Below are positions 43,087-51,990 of a stretch of 64,000 bases of DNA, piece by piece (the stretch's first letter is position 1; each line of letters opens with the position of its first letter). Made by a program: the position numbers and the translations under genes. Source of the DNA: Asanoa ferruginea (GTDB lineage: Bacteria > Actinomycetota > Actinomycetes > Mycobacteriales > Micromonosporaceae); NCBI RefSeq assembly GCF_003387075.1, contig NZ_QUMQ01000001.1:3348001-3412000 (forward strand), given 5' to 3'. The notes beneath the pieces were generated by a model. It was not told the DNA's origin. It did no database searches and worked only from the letters and a program-made list of their open reading frames with translations.

Positions 43087-44769
43087 ATGGCGGTCAGCAG
43101 CACCCCAGCCCGTTCGCCTCGCCGCGCCCGGGGCGAGGGCCAATGGGCTCTCGGGCACCGCGAGCCGCTCAACGCCAACGAGCGCACGAAGAAGGACGAC
43201 AACCCGCTCAACGTGCGGGCGCGGATCGAAAACATCTACGCGCACGGTGGCTTCGCCTCGATCGACCCCGCTGACCTGCGCGGCCGGTTCCGCTGGTGGG
43301 GCCTCTACACCCAGCGCAAGGCCGGCATCGACGGTGGTCGCACCGCGGTGCTCGAGCCGCACGAGCTCGAAGACGAATACTTCATGCTCCGGGTCCGGGT
43401 CGACGGCGGCCAGCTCAGCCTCGAGCAGCTCCGGGTGATCGCCGGGATCTCGCGGGAGTTCGCGCGCGACTCCGCTGACATCACCGACCGGCAGAACATC
43501 CAGCTCCACTGGATCCGGGTCGAAGACATGCCGGAGATCTGGCGCCGGCTCGAAGCCGTCGGCCTCCAGACCACCGAGGCGTGCGGCGACTGCCCGCGGG
43601 TGGTGCTGGGCAGCCCGGTCGCCGGTGTCGCCGCCGACGAGGTGCTCGACCCCACGCCGGCCATCGACGCGATCGTCGAGCAGTTCGTCGGCAACAAAGA
43701 CTTCTCCAACCTGCCGCGCAAGTTCAAGTCGTCGATCTCCTGGCTCGCCGACATGCCCTACGAGATCAACGACATCTCGTTCCTCGGCGTCGAGCACCCC
43801 GACTACGGCCCCGGCTTTGATCTCTGGGTCGGCGGCGGCCTGTCGACCAACCCGATGCTCGCCCAGCGCCTCGGCGTCTGGGTGCCGCTGGCCGAGGTGC
43901 CCGACGTCTGGGCCGGCGTGGTCAGCATCTTCCGCGACTACGGCTATCGCCGGCTGCGGCACCGGGCCCGGCTCAAGTTCCTCGTCGCCGACTGGGGCGT
44001 GGAGAAGTTCCGCGAGGTGCTGGAGAAGGAATACCTCGGTCGGTCGCTTGTAGACGGTCCGGCTCCGGCGTTGCCGGACAAGCCGATCGACCACATCGGC
44101 GTGCACCAGCAGCGCGACGGGCGTTTCTACGTCGGCGCCGCGCCGGTCGTCGGCCGGATCTCCGGCACCCAGCTCACCCAGCTCGCCGATGTCGTCGAGG
44201 CGCACGGGAGTGGCCGGGTGAGCCTTACGCCCTACCAGAAGCTGCTTGTCCTCGATGTTCCCGAAGAGCGGGTCGAGTCTCTCGTGACCGGGCTGCGCGG
44301 GATCGGGCTCGAGGCCCGCCCGTCGACCTGGCGGCGCGCCACGATGGCCTGCACCGGCATCGAATACTGCAAGCTCGCCATCGTCGAGACCAAGGCCCGC
44401 GGTCAGGAACTGGTCGCCCGCCTCGAAGAGCGGCTCGGCGACATCGACGCCGACATCACCATCAACATCAACGGTTGCCCCAACGCCTGCGCCCGCACCC
44501 AGACTGCCGACATCGGCCTCAAAGGACAGTTGGTGATCGGGCCCGACGGCCGCCAGGTCGAAGGCTTCCAGGTGCATCTCGGCGGCGCGCTCGGGATGGC
44601 GCAGGGCCAGACCGCCGGTTTCGGCCGCAAGCTGCGCGGCCTCAAGACAACCGCGGAGGAGCTTCCCGAGTACGTCGAGCGGGTGGCCCGCCGTTACCTC
44701 GACGGTCGCACCGAGGGCGAGGCGTTCGCTCAGTGGGTGATGCGGGCCGACGAGGAGGCGCTGCGATGA
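43087..44769 (+). CDS. sirA: Ferredoxin-dependent sulfite (or nitrite) reductase
   Basis: A 560-residue siroheme/[4Fe-4S] reductase that takes sulfite to sulfide. The shared cluster-siroheme cysteines are in MACTGIEYC and NGCPNAC. Siroheme-contacting segments ITDRQNIQLHW and VSLTPYQKLLVLD are present in both halves. Nitrite reductases look alike, but the operon with cysH and a siroheme chelatase indicates sulfite. The ATG at 43087 follows GGAGG. The stop overlaps the next start (ATGA). Confidence 0.93.
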   Translation: MAVSSTPARSPRRARGEGQWALGHREPLNANERTKKDDNPLNVRARIENIYAHGGFASIDPADLRGRFRWWGLYTQRKAGIDGGRTAVLEPHELEDEYFMLRVRVDGGQLSLEQLRVIAGISREFARDSADITDRQNIQLHWIRVEDMPEIWRRLEAVGLQTTEACGDCPRVVLGSPVAGVAADEVLDPTPAIDAIVEQFVGNKDFSNLPRKFKSSISWLADMPYEINDISFLGVEHPDYGPGFDLWVGGGLSTNPMLAQRLGVWVPLAEVPDVWAGVVSIFRDYGYRRLRHRARLKFLVADWGVEKFREVLEKEYLGRSLVDGPAPALPDKPIDHIGVHQQRDGRFYVGAAPVVGRISGTQLTQLADVVEAHGSGRVSLTPYQKLLVLDVPEERVESLVTGLRGIGLEARPSTWRRATMACTGIEYCKLAIVETKARGQELVARLEERLGDIDADITININGCPNACARTQTADIGLKGQLVIGPDGRQVEGFQVHLGGALGMAQGQTAGFGRKLRGLKTTAEELPEYVERVARRYLDGRTEGEAFAQWVMRADEEALR

Positions 44770-44945
44770 GCTCCGAGAGCCGGGCCGCGCCGATGCACTG
44801 CCCTTACTGCGCCGAAGAAGACATCCGCCCGCACGAGGAGTCGCACGGTGCATGGGAGTGCCGCGGCTGCCAGCGGGTTTTCTCGGTCAAGTTCCTCGGC
44901 CTGCGAGCAGCGGGCGTCCAAACCAGGACGGAAGAGGTGAGGTAG
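44766..44945 (+). CDS. Zinc-ribbon-like small protein of the cys operon
   Basis: A 59-residue protein with two CxxC pairs (HCPYCAEED and ECRGCQRVF), probably binding zinc or a cluster. It overlaps sirA by 4 bp and lies directly before cysH. A small protein of this kind is common between sirA and cysH in actinobacteria. Its role is unknown; help with electron delivery or assembly is a guess. Confidence 0.82.
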   Translation: MSSESRAAPMHCPYCAEEDIRPHEESHGAWECRGCQRVFSVKFLGLRAAGVQTRTEEVR

Positions 44946-44949
44946 CCAG

Positions 44950-45711
44950 ATGAGTGCCGTCAACGCGGTCGATCTGGGACTGGTGTCGCTGGGCGGTCCC
45001 CGCCCGGCTCAAACCGATCGGCGTTCCGCCGACGAGCTCAAGGCCCTCGCCGACGCGGCGGGCCGTGACCTGGAAGGCGCGCCGGCGCTGGAGATCGCCC
45101 GTTGGGCGGCCACCACGTTCGGCCCGCGGTTCTGTGTGACCAGCTCGATGGCCGACGGCGTGGTCGCCCATCTCATCTCGCGTGTGGCACCCGGCGTCGA
45201 CGTGGTGTTCCTCGACACCGGCCTGCACTTCCCGGAAACCCTCAAGGTGCGTGACGCGGTCGCCCGCACCATGCCGGTCAACGTCCGGTCGATCCGCCCG
45301 CGGCTGACGGTGGGCCAGCAAGACGGCGAATACGGTCCGCGGCTGTTCAACCGCGCGCCCGACGAGTGCTGCTTCATCCGCAAGGTCGAGCCGCTGGAGC
45401 GGGCGCTCGGCGACTACGACGCCTGGGCCGCCGGCCTGCGCCGCGACGAGTCACCGACCCGGGCCAACACGCCGGTGGTCGGCTTCGACCCCAAGCGCGG
45501 CAAGGTGAAGGTCAACCCAATCGCCGCCTGGAGCCAGTCCGACGTCGACTCCTACATCTCCCGCTGGAACGTGCCGGTCAACGAGCTGTTCAAGCAGGGC
45601 TACGGCTCGATCGGCTGCTGGCCGTGCACCCGGCGCACCAAGGCCGGCGAAGACCCGCGCGCCGGTCGGTGGGCGATGTTCGACAAGACCGAATGCGGCC
45701 TGCACGTATGA
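44950..45711 (+). CDS. cysH: Phosphoadenylyl/adenylyl-sulfate reductase
   Basis: A 253-residue assimilatory reductase. C140-C141 and C223-xx-C226 give the four [4Fe-4S] ligands that mark the APS-using type, and the catalytic Cys is C249 in TECGLHV. The P-loop-like SSMADGV and LDTGLHFPET are also present. It converts (P)APS to sulfite for the reductase encoded upstream. No sulfate-activating genes follow; the next gene is a siroheme chelatase, overlapping by 4 bp. Confidence 0.94.
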   Translation: MSAVNAVDLGLVSLGGPRPAQTDRRSADELKALADAAGRDLEGAPALEIARWAATTFGPRFCVTSSMADGVVAHLISRVAPGVDVVFLDTGLHFPETLKVRDAVARTMPVNVRSIRPRLTVGQQDGEYGPRLFNRAPDECCFIRKVEPLERALGDYDAWAAGLRRDESPTRANTPVVGFDPKRGKVKVNPIAAWSQSDVDSYISRWNVPVNELFKQGYGSIGCWPCTRRTKAGEDPRAGRWAMFDKTECGLHV

Positions 45712-46520
45712 CGCTTCACCTGTGGCTTCCCGCCGCGCCCGGCCCGCTGGTGCTGGTCGCGCACGGCAGCCGCGACCCGCGCGCGGCCCGGGCCAACGCG
45801 GCCCTGGTCGACGCGGTGCGCCGGGCCCGTCCGGGCACGCCGGTGCGGTTGGCCTTCCTCGACCACAGCGGGCCGCGGCCGGCGGAGACGTTGCTCGCGC
45901 TGGAGGCGGCCGGCGAGAAGCGGGCCACGCTGGTGCCGTTGCTGCTGACGTCGGCCTACCACGTGCGGGTCGACGTGCCGGCCGCGTTGATGGACGCGCG
46001 CGCCGCTGGGCTCCGGATGCCGGTCGCGGTGGCCGACGTGCTCGGCCCGGTCAGCGGGGTTACCGAGCCGTTGCTGCTGAGCGCGTTGCGCCGGCGGCTG
46101 GCGGCGGCGTCGACCGCGGCCGGGGTGTGGGCGCCGGGCGTGGTGCCGCTCGACGGCGTGGTGTTGGCCGCGGCGGGCACCCGCGACGACGCGGCCCGGT
46201 CGACGGTCGAGACGGTCGCCGGAAACCTGTCGACCGCGCTGGGCGGCGTGCCGTGCCAGGTGGCCTACGCGTCGGCGGCGAAGCCGACCGGCGACGAGGC
46301 GGTTGCCGCACTGCGGGCGGGTGGCGCGCGCCACATCGGTGTCGCGTCCTACTTCCTGGCGCCCGGCCTGCTACATGAGACGGTCGTCACGGCCGCCCGC
46401 CGGGCCGGCGCCGCGGTGGTGGCCGAGCCGCTCGGCGGTGCGCCGGAATTGGCCCGACTGGTGCTGGCCCGCACGGCGACGGCCCGCGAACCGATCTGCG
46501 ACCTGGCCAAGGCGGCGTGA
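45708..46520 (+). CDS. Sirohydrochlorin chelatase (CbiX/SirB-like)
   Basis: A 270-residue chelatase with two CbiX-type repeats. The metal-binding HGSRDPRA and LVPLLLTSAYHVRVDVP are in the first, and VASYFLAPGLLHE in the second. It probably inserts iron into sirohydrochlorin to make siroheme for the sulfite reductase in the same operon. Cobalt insertion for B12 is less likely by context. It overlaps cysH by 4 bp. Confidence 0.9.
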   Translation: MTLHLWLPAAPGPLVLVAHGSRDPRAARANAALVDAVRRARPGTPVRLAFLDHSGPRPAETLLALEAAGEKRATLVPLLLTSAYHVRVDVPAALMDARAAGLRMPVAVADVLGPVSGVTEPLLLSALRRRLAAASTAAGVWAPGVVPLDGVVLAAAGTRDDAARSTVETVAGNLSTALGGVPCQVAYASAAKPTGDEAVAALRAGGARHIGVASYFLAPGLLHETVVTAARRAGAAVVAEPLGGAPELARLVLARTATAREPICDLAKAA

Positions 46521-46593
46521 CCGGGGCGGCTTGACCCGCCCACTTTGGAGCGATTGCCGGAAGATGCGGCGGGCCGCTGGATAGCTTGCGCGC

Positions 46594-46998
46594 GTGACGC
46601 ACGACATGTCCCGCCGGCCGGCGAAACCAGGGTTCTGGGACACGCTGCCCGGAGTGTTCACGGTCCTCGGCCTGTTGGCCCTGGTCACACTCGTGGTGCT
46701 GCTGCGGGTCGGAAACGGCCGCAGCCAGTCGGACCTGGTCGCCGACATCGCCTCGTGCGAGTTTCACGGCTCGTCGGTCGCGGTGTCGCTGACCATCCGG
46801 AACGACGGCGAGGAAGCCGGATCGGCCCGGATCGAGTGGGAGTATCGCGACGCCAAGGGTGGCGTCGTCGGCAAGGACTCGGTCGTCGTGTCTGACGCGG
46901 CGCCTGGTCAGACCGTGCGTCGTGAGGTGACCACCTCGCTCGACGCACCGACATCGAAGGGCACCTGCGAGATCACGGTGGTGCTGAACCGGAGTTGA
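46594..46998 (+). CDS. Membrane-anchored FxLYD-like domain protein
   Basis: A 134-residue protein with an N-terminal membrane helix (GVFTVLGLLALVTLVVLLRV) and an outside beta-rich domain with two cysteines (ASCEFHG and GTCEITV) likely to be bridged. The pattern VSLTIRNDGEEAGSARIEWEYRDAKG resembles FxLYD or CARDB domains. Function unknown. The start could be the GTG at 46594 or the ATG at 46606. Confidence 0.75.
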   Translation: MTHDMSRRPAKPGFWDTLPGVFTVLGLLALVTLVVLLRVGNGRSQSDLVADIASCEFHGSSVAVSLTIRNDGEEAGSARIEWEYRDAKGGVVGKDSVVVSDAAPGQTVRREVTTSLDAPTSKGTCEITVVLNRS

Positions 46999-47038
46999 CC
47001 TCAGGATGACCAGCAGGTGTACGGAACCCGCAAACGCA

Positions 47039-47064
47039 GGACGCCCCGGTTGCCCGGGGCGTCC
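47039..47064. terminator. Two-way terminator between the FxLYD-like gene and whiB1
   Basis: An 11-bp perfect stem GGACGCCCCGG with loop TTGC and its complement. It lies 41 bp after one stop and 25 bp from the stop of the convergent whiB1. Confidence 0.8.
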
Positions 47065-47088
47065 TTGCGTGGTGCTGGTGTTTCGTTG

Positions 47089-47346
47089 TCAGGCGGAGTG
47101 AGCGCGCAGGACCCGCAGGCCACCGCGGCGCTTGACCGCGCGCCGCTCTTCCTCGCTCATCCCGCCCCAGACGCCGGCGTCCTGACCTGATTCCAGTGCC
47201 CACTGCAGGCACTGGTCGGTCGCGGGGCACCGCCGGCAGACGGCCTTGGCCTGCTCGACCTGCAACAGAGCCGGGCCGGACGTCCCGATCGGGAAGAACA
47301 GCTCCGGGTCTTCGTCGCGGCAGGCAGCATGGTGGCGCCAGTCCAT
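47089..47346 (-). CDS. whiB1: WhiB1-type iron-sulfur regulator
   Basis: An 85-residue protein at the normal WhiB1 length. The cluster ligands are C9, C37, C40 and C46; the GVWGG turn is followed by the basic ERRAVKRRGG. WhiB1 is an essential, NO-sensitive regulator in mycobacteria that binds the housekeeping sigma factor. The ATG at 47346 follows ACGAGGAG. A TATAAA -10 and a distant CRP-like site lie upstream. Confidence 0.92.
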   Translation of the reverse strand: MDWRHHAACRDEDPELFFPIGTSGPALLQVEQAKAVCRRCPATDQCLQWALESGQDAGVWGGMSEEERRAVKRRGGLRVLRAHSA

Positions 47347-47393
47347 GGCGGCAACACTCCTCGTTCAGCGATGGCAAACAATGCGGGTGGATC

Positions 47394-47399
47394 TTTATA
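47394..47399 (-). promoter_or_regulatory. whiB1 -10 box
   Basis: TATAAA on the minus strand sits about 48 bp before the ATG. A weak -35, TCACGG, is 17 bp further up. Confidence 0.45.
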
Positions 47400-47535
47400 T
47401 GCGCGCGCGTTGCACTCCGTGACGGTGAGCATCCGCCACGTTGGCAGCGCGTGGGCAGGCGATTAGCCCCGAGGAACGGCGCCGAGGGTGCGTGCGGAGT
47501 GCTCGCAGGCAACGTTCCCGTAACTCGTTTTCGCT

Positions 47536-47551
47536 TGTGAATACTTTCACG
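47536..47551. promoter_or_regulatory. CRP-like binding site upstream of whiB1
   Basis: TGTGA-N6-TCACG closely matches the CRP consensus TGTGA-N6-TCACA. It is about 190 bp upstream of the whiB1 start. The mycobacterial whiB1 promoter is known to be controlled by CRP. The rest of the 418-bp gap 47347-47764 holds no supported gene. Confidence 0.6.
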
Positions 47552-47764
47552 AACTGTCGCGATGTCAAGAGGGACGCCGCGAAAAAGTCTAAGCGGGTGA
47601 GCAAGCTCACGACCCCTTTGTCCGGTTTTCGAGCATGTGCTCGGCACCCGGATTTCGCCAGCCGCAATCAATGTAGTACGGTCCGCGCCACATTACTGGC
47701 ATTTCCGGCACGTGTCACCCCTGCGGCTGCCAGAATCGGCGCCTTGACACCTCGTACCCGCTCC

Positions 47765-48715
47765 TCAGCAGATTACTCTCAGCGCTTGCGCCACGGAGGT
47801 AAATCTAACTTTTTCCCGCTCACCGAGATAGTCACCGTCTAGTTGGAACGCCTCCGGACGGCTCGCGAGCAGGGTGAATTCGTGAACATCATGGAGTTGG
47901 AAGACTTGGCGGCCGTGCGGATTCGTTCGCGGCGACAGGATTTGGGTGACTGTGCGTGTCGTCTTGGCGACCGCTAGCTGACGGACGGCCAGTACGTCAA
48001 GTCCGAGGTCGAACGACGCGTCCGGATTGGGGCTTACGGGGCGATCGCCGAGATAGGTCCACGGCGTGGTGTTCTGGATGATCACCGTGGACAGTTCATC
48101 GATCACCGTCTCGGCCGGGCGCTCCAGCGAGATCGCCGGATGGCGTCGGTCGGTCGCCAGAAACTCACCGAGCGTCGACCGCAGATAAAGTGACGAGCTC
48201 GACACCCGGCCGCGCGATCGGGCCCGCTCGACCCGCCGGATGACGGCCGCGTCGAGACCGAATCCTGCACAGAACGTGAAGTAGCGATCGTCGGCGCGGC
48301 CGAGCCCGATGGTCCGCGACCGCCCGGCCCGCAACCCCTCGAGGATCACGCCGGTGCCCTCTATCCAGTCCTTGGGTAGACCGATCGCCCGGGCGAACAC
48401 GTTCGTCGAGCCGCCGGGAACGACGGCGAGCGCCGGCAGCCGCTCGGCCGGGGGCGCGTCGCCCATCTCCCGCATGTCGGGCAATGCGCCCATCAAGCCG
48501 TTGACTGCCTCGTTGACCGTGCCGTCCCCACCCAGGGTGACAACGACATCGACACCGAGTGTGGCCGCTTCGCGGACCAGCTTGACCGCGTGCCCGCGCC
48601 GGCGGGTGAACTCGACCCGCAGGTCGACAGCGCTGCGCAAGGCGCGGATCAGGACATCACGGCTGCGTTCTGAGGTCGTGGTGGCCTTCGGGTTGACCAC
48701 GAGCAGGGCCCGCAT
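47765..48715 (-). CDS. Diacylglycerol/lipid kinase family protein (YegS-like)
   Basis: A 316-residue lipid kinase. The nucleotide loop is LGGDGTVNEAVNG, then VVPGGSTNVFARAIGLP and the C-terminal DGDYLGE. It phosphorylates a diacylglycerol or related lipid; the substrate is uncertain. Transcription is probably leaderless: TACAGT on the minus strand (48728-48723) ends 7 nt before the ATG. It is divergent from the small membrane-protein gene. Confidence 0.9.
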   Translation of the reverse strand: MRALLVVNPKATTTSERSRDVLIRALRSAVDLRVEFTRRRGHAVKLVREAATLGVDVVVTLGGDGTVNEAVNGLMGALPDMREMGDAPPAERLPALAVVPGGSTNVFARAIGLPKDWIEGTGVILEGLRAGRSRTIGLGRADDRYFTFCAGFGLDAAVIRRVERARSRGRVSSSSLYLRSTLGEFLATDRRHPAISLERPAETVIDELSTVIIQNTTPWTYLGDRPVSPNPDASFDLGLDVLAVRQLAVAKTTRTVTQILSPRTNPHGRQVFQLHDVHEFTLLASRPEAFQLDGDYLGEREKVRFTSVAQALRVIC

Positions 48716-48796
48716 GTGGCGGACTGTACCCGCGAGTGCTCACCCTCTGTGCGCCTTCCGCGCGCCCCGGAGCAGCTGTGTCGTACGGCACGGCGG

Positions 48797-48802
48797 TATC
48801 GT
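48797..48802 (+). promoter_or_regulatory. Leaderless -10 box of the four-helix membrane protein gene
   Basis: TATCGT ends 6 nt before the GTG start at 48809. No Shine-Dalgarno is present. Confidence 0.5.
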
Positions 48803-48808
48803 GGCGGC

Positions 48809-49201
48809 GTGTCCGAGAACCCCGCCGAGACCGCGCCGTCGACGTTGCGCGCCGCTGTGTGGTTGCTCTTCGCGGAAGCCGCCGGGATGGTCGCGCTGAC
48901 CCTCTATCTGGGCTTCGAGTCAGCGACCGCCGATTCGGTCGACCTGACCTCGGCGCTGCTGCTGACGGTCTTCGCGGCGCTGGGCGCCGTGGCGCTGTTC
49001 TTCATCGGTCGGTTGCTGACCGCGGGGCGGGCCGGTGCGCGCGCCCCCGCGATCGTCCTGCAACTCATGCTCTGCGCGGTCGGCTACTACATGATCCAGG
49101 GCGGGCTGGCCTGGCTGGGCGTCCTGTTGATCGCGCTCGGCCTGCTGATCTGCGGCCTGCTGGTCGCACCGGCCAGCAACAAGGCGCTCGGCGTCGGCTG
49201 A
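48809..49201 (+). CDS. Four-helix integral membrane protein, unknown function
   Basis: A 130-residue protein with four hydrophobic segments: AAVWLLFAEAAGMVALTLYL, ALLLTVFAALGAVALFFIG, APAIVLQLMLCAVGYYMI and LGVLLIALGLLICGLLVA. The N-terminal 12 residues are polar. The GTG start is chosen because of the -10 box placed for a leaderless message. It converges with the quinone oxidoreductase gene. I recognise no function. Confidence 0.78.
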   Translation: MSENPAETAPSTLRAAVWLLFAEAAGMVALTLYLGFESATADSVDLTSALLLTVFAALGAVALFFIGRLLTAGRAGARAPAIVLQLMLCAVGYYMIQGGLAWLGVLLIALGLLICGLLVAPASNKALGVG

Positions 49202-49206
49202 CGTTC

Positions 49207-50157
49207 TCAGGCCGTGTGATCCAGCACGATCTTGCCGAAGATGCCGCCCTCACGCAGGTGCGCGAACGCCCGCTCCACCTCGGAGAAGCCGATCACCTGG
49301 TCGACGATCGGCCGGACGGCCTTGTCGGCGCAGAACGCGAGCAGCGCGGCGAGCTCGCCCGGGCTCCCCATCGAGGAGCCGAGGATCTCGAGCTGCATGG
49401 CGTACACCCGGCGCAGGTCGATTTTCGGTAGGTAGCCGGACGTCGCGCCGGACACTACGATCCGCCCGCCCGGAGCGGTCGCCTTCATCGAGTGCTCGAA
49501 CGTCGCCTCGCCGACCGTCTCGATCACCACGCCGACCCGCTCGGGCAGCCGCGCACCCGGCTCCAGCGCGGTCGCCCCGATGCCGGTGATCCGCTCACGC
49601 TTCTTGGCGTCGCGGCTGGTGACGTAGACCCGCTTGTCCATCGCCACCGCGATCAGCGCGGCCGCGGTCGCGACCCCACCGCCGGCGCCCTGGATCAGCA
49701 CGGCGTCGGTCTCTTCGACGCGGCCCTTGGTGGTCAACATCCGGTAGGCGGTCAGCCACGCCGTCGGCAGGCAGGCCACGTCTTCCCAGGAAAGATCGGC
49801 GGGCTTAGGGACAAGATTCTCCACGGGTACGGACACCCGCTCGGCCAGCGTCCCCGGAAAGTGCTCGGAAAGCAGCGAGTAGCCCCGCGGGTCGCTCGGC
49901 GTGGTGATCACCGGGTAGACGACGACCTCCTCGCCGCCCGGGGCGATGCCGGCCGCGTCGCAGCCCAGGATCATCGGTAGCTGCTGCTCGCGCAGGCCGA
50001 CCCCGCGCAGCGACCAGAGGTCGTGGTGGTTGAGCGAACTGGTGCGCACCTCGACGGTGGCCCAGCCGTCGCGCGGCTCGGGCTCGGGCAGGTCACCGAC
50101 GGCGAGCGCGGACAGTGGGTTGGCGTCATCGAACCGGGTGGCGAAGGCAGCGCGCAT
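49207..50157 (-). CDS. Zinc-binding MDR-family quinone oxidoreductase
   Basis: A 316-residue medium-chain reductase. The substrate half has the SSLNHHDLWSLRG and GCDAAGIA segments, and the NAD(P) loop is VLIQGAGGGVATAAALIA. Catalytic-zinc cysteines are not evident, so it is more like the quinone/crotonyl reductase branch than alcohol dehydrogenase. TAGATT (minus strand, 50169-50164) ends 6 nt before the ATG, so it is probably leaderless. Confidence 0.88.
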   Translation of the reverse strand: MRAAFATRFDDANPLSALAVGDLPEPEPRDGWATVEVRTSSLNHHDLWSLRGVGLREQQLPMILGCDAAGIAPGGEEVVVYPVITTPSDPRGYSLLSEHFPGTLAERVSVPVENLVPKPADLSWEDVACLPTAWLTAYRMLTTKGRVEETDAVLIQGAGGGVATAAALIAVAMDKRVYVTSRDAKKRERITGIGATALEPGARLPERVGVVIETVGEATFEHSMKATAPGGRIVVSGATSGYLPKIDLRRVYAMQLEILGSSMGSPGELAALLAFCADKAVRPIVDQVIGFSEVERAFAHLREGGIFGKIVLDHTA

Positions 50158-50295
50158 GGTTGGAATCTAATCGCTCGGGGTGTCGGTCGTGCGGGTCGGC
50201 GGTTGACCTGGCACCGCGAGCCTGGCAGCGATGCGAAGCGAGCGGTGCCCGGCGGGAGCGACGGTCGCGCCCCCGACGGGCCCGGGAACAGCTCT

Positions 50296-51477
50296 TTAGA
50301 TCCGTGCCACGCCGTCGCGGCGGGCGGCCTCGGCCACCGCGGCCGCCACCGCGGGTGCCACGCGCGGGTCGAGTGGCGACGGGACGAACGCGTCGGGGTG
50401 CAGGTTGTCGGCCACCACCCCGGCGATGGCGTCGGCGGCCGCCACCTTCATGCCCTCGGTGATGCGGGTCGCGCGGGCGTCGAGGGCGCCGCGGAACACG
50501 CCCGGGAACGCGAGCACGTTGTTGATCTGGTTGGGGAAGTCGCTGCGGCCGGTGGCGACCAGCGCCGCGTGCCGGGACGCGATGTCGGGGTGGACCTCGG
50601 GGGTCGGGTTGGCCAGCGCGAAGACGATCGCGCCCGGGGCCATCGTGGCCACCGCCGACTCGGGGATCTCGCCGCCGGAGACGCCGATCAGCACGTCGGC
50701 GCCCGCCAGCGCCTCGGCGATGCCACCGGCCCGGCGGTGCGGGTTGGTCATCGCGGCCATCTCGGCCTTCGCGACCGCCGCGGGCGCGGCCAGGTCGGGC
50801 CGGTCGGAGTGCAGGATGCCGCGCGAGTCGACGACCAGCACCTCGGCGGGATTGACGCCGCCCGCGACCAGCATCTTCGTCACCGCGATGCCCGCCGCGC
50901 CGGCGCCGCTGACCACCACGCGCAGGTCGGTGAGCTTGCGTTCGAGCAGGGTCGCGGCGTTGCGCAGCGCGGCGAGCACGACGATCGCGGTGCCGTGCTG
51001 GTCGTCGTGGAAGACCGGGATCGGCAGCGCCTCGTCGAGCCGGCGTTCGATCTCGAAGCAGCGCGGCGCGCTGATGTCTTCGAGGTTGATGCCGCCGAAC
51101 GACGGTGCGAGTGCGGTGACCGTCGCGATGATGCCGTCGATGTCTTGCGTGTCGAGGCAGATCGGCACCGCGTCGACGCCGCCGAACTGCTTGAACAGCA
51201 CGGCTTTGCCCTCCATCACCGGCATCGCGGCGCGCGGGCCGATGTTGCCGAGACCGAGCACAGCGGAACCGTCGGTCACGACGGCGACCGTGTGCGCGAC
51301 CCAGGTGTAGTCGTCGACCAGGGCGGGGTCGGCGGCGATCGCCTCACAAACCTGGGCGACGCCCGGCGTGTAGGCCAGCGAGAGGTCTTCGCGGCTGGTC
51401 AGCGGCACGGTCGAAGTGACCGCCATCTTGCCGCCGCGGTGCAGTTCGAAAACAGGATCCTCGGACGAGGGTGCCAT
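50296..51477 (-). CDS. NAD(P)-dependent malic enzyme
   Basis: Oxidative decarboxylation of malate to pyruvate. The 393-residue protein has the malic fold start ELHRGGKMAV, the substrate Tyr in LAYTPGVA, DGSAVLGLGNIG, the metal acids in FHDDQHGTA, and the cofactor loop VVSGAGAAGIA. It lacks an ACT or phosphotransacetylase extension. The ATG at 51477 is favoured over an upstream one because GGAG is 7 nt before it. It is followed (50158-50295) by a gap with no gene. Confidence 0.94.
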   Translation of the reverse strand: MAPSSEDPVFELHRGGKMAVTSTVPLTSREDLSLAYTPGVAQVCEAIAADPALVDDYTWVAHTVAVVTDGSAVLGLGNIGPRAAMPVMEGKAVLFKQFGGVDAVPICLDTQDIDGIIATVTALAPSFGGINLEDISAPRCFEIERRLDEALPIPVFHDDQHGTAIVVLAALRNAATLLERKLTDLRVVVSGAGAAGIAVTKMLVAGGVNPAEVLVVDSRGILHSDRPDLAAPAAVAKAEMAAMTNPHRRAGGIAEALAGADVLIGVSGGEIPESAVATMAPGAIVFALANPTPEVHPDIASRHAALVATGRSDFPNQINNVLAFPGVFRGALDARATRITEGMKVAAADAIAGVVADNLHPDAFVPSPLDPRVAPAVAAAVAEAARRDGVARI

Positions 51478-51579
51478 TGTGGTACTCCAGTTCGCGTCGA
51501 AGAGTTGCAAACAGCCGGCAGAGAGGTGCCGGCTCGACGCGAGGTCAGCGGTGACCGGCGAAGCAAGCGGGGGTACCCG

Positions 51580-51963
51580 CTAGTTGTCGAGCATAATGCT
51601 TGACCGCGGCCGTCCGGGCCGCGGCCAGTAACGGAACACGACGCGACCGCTCACGTCGGCCACGCCGTAGGCCCGCGAGTCGTCGGTGACGAACTCGTTG
51701 TCGCCGCGTATCCACCAGCCGCCGTCCTGCGCGCGCACCGCGCGCTTGACCACCAGAAGGTCGGGGCGTGCGCGGAAAGTTGCGACGACGATGTCACCGG
51801 GCCGGATCGGCCGTCCGCCGCGGAGCACCAACAGCGCGTCGCCGTCACGCAAGGTAGGCACCATCGAGGGGCCGCGCACCAGAGCGGCGAAAAGTGACGC
51901 CACGAACGCACCTCCGCGACGTTTCGGTGCAGCGCCGGGGGTAATGTCCTCAGCGAGGATCAT
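51580..51963 (-). CDS. sodX: S26-family peptidase that matures nickel superoxide dismutase
   Basis: A 127-residue signal-peptidase-like protein. The catalytic serine is S33 in GPSMVPTL and the lysine K73 in LLVVKRAV, both typical of S26 enzymes. It is known to cut the N-terminal extension of SodN to expose the His-Cys nickel hook. The gene is divergent from sodN with only 27 bp between starts, which supports this assignment. Confidence 0.93.
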   Translation of the reverse strand: MILAEDITPGAAPKRRGGAFVASLFAALVRGPSMVPTLRDGDALLVLRGGRPIRPGDIVVATFRARPDLLVVKRAVRAQDGGWWIRGDNEFVTDDSRAYGVADVSGRVVFRYWPRPGRPRSSIMLDN

Positions 51964-51990
51964 CGTATGTCTTCCCTTGGAGGAGTCCTG

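Noticed and set aside
47441-47842. A 133-codon plus-strand frame in the whiB1 upstream gap
   Set aside because: Overlaps the CRP-like site and the end of the lipid kinase gene, has no ribosome-binding site and has an irregular basic composition.
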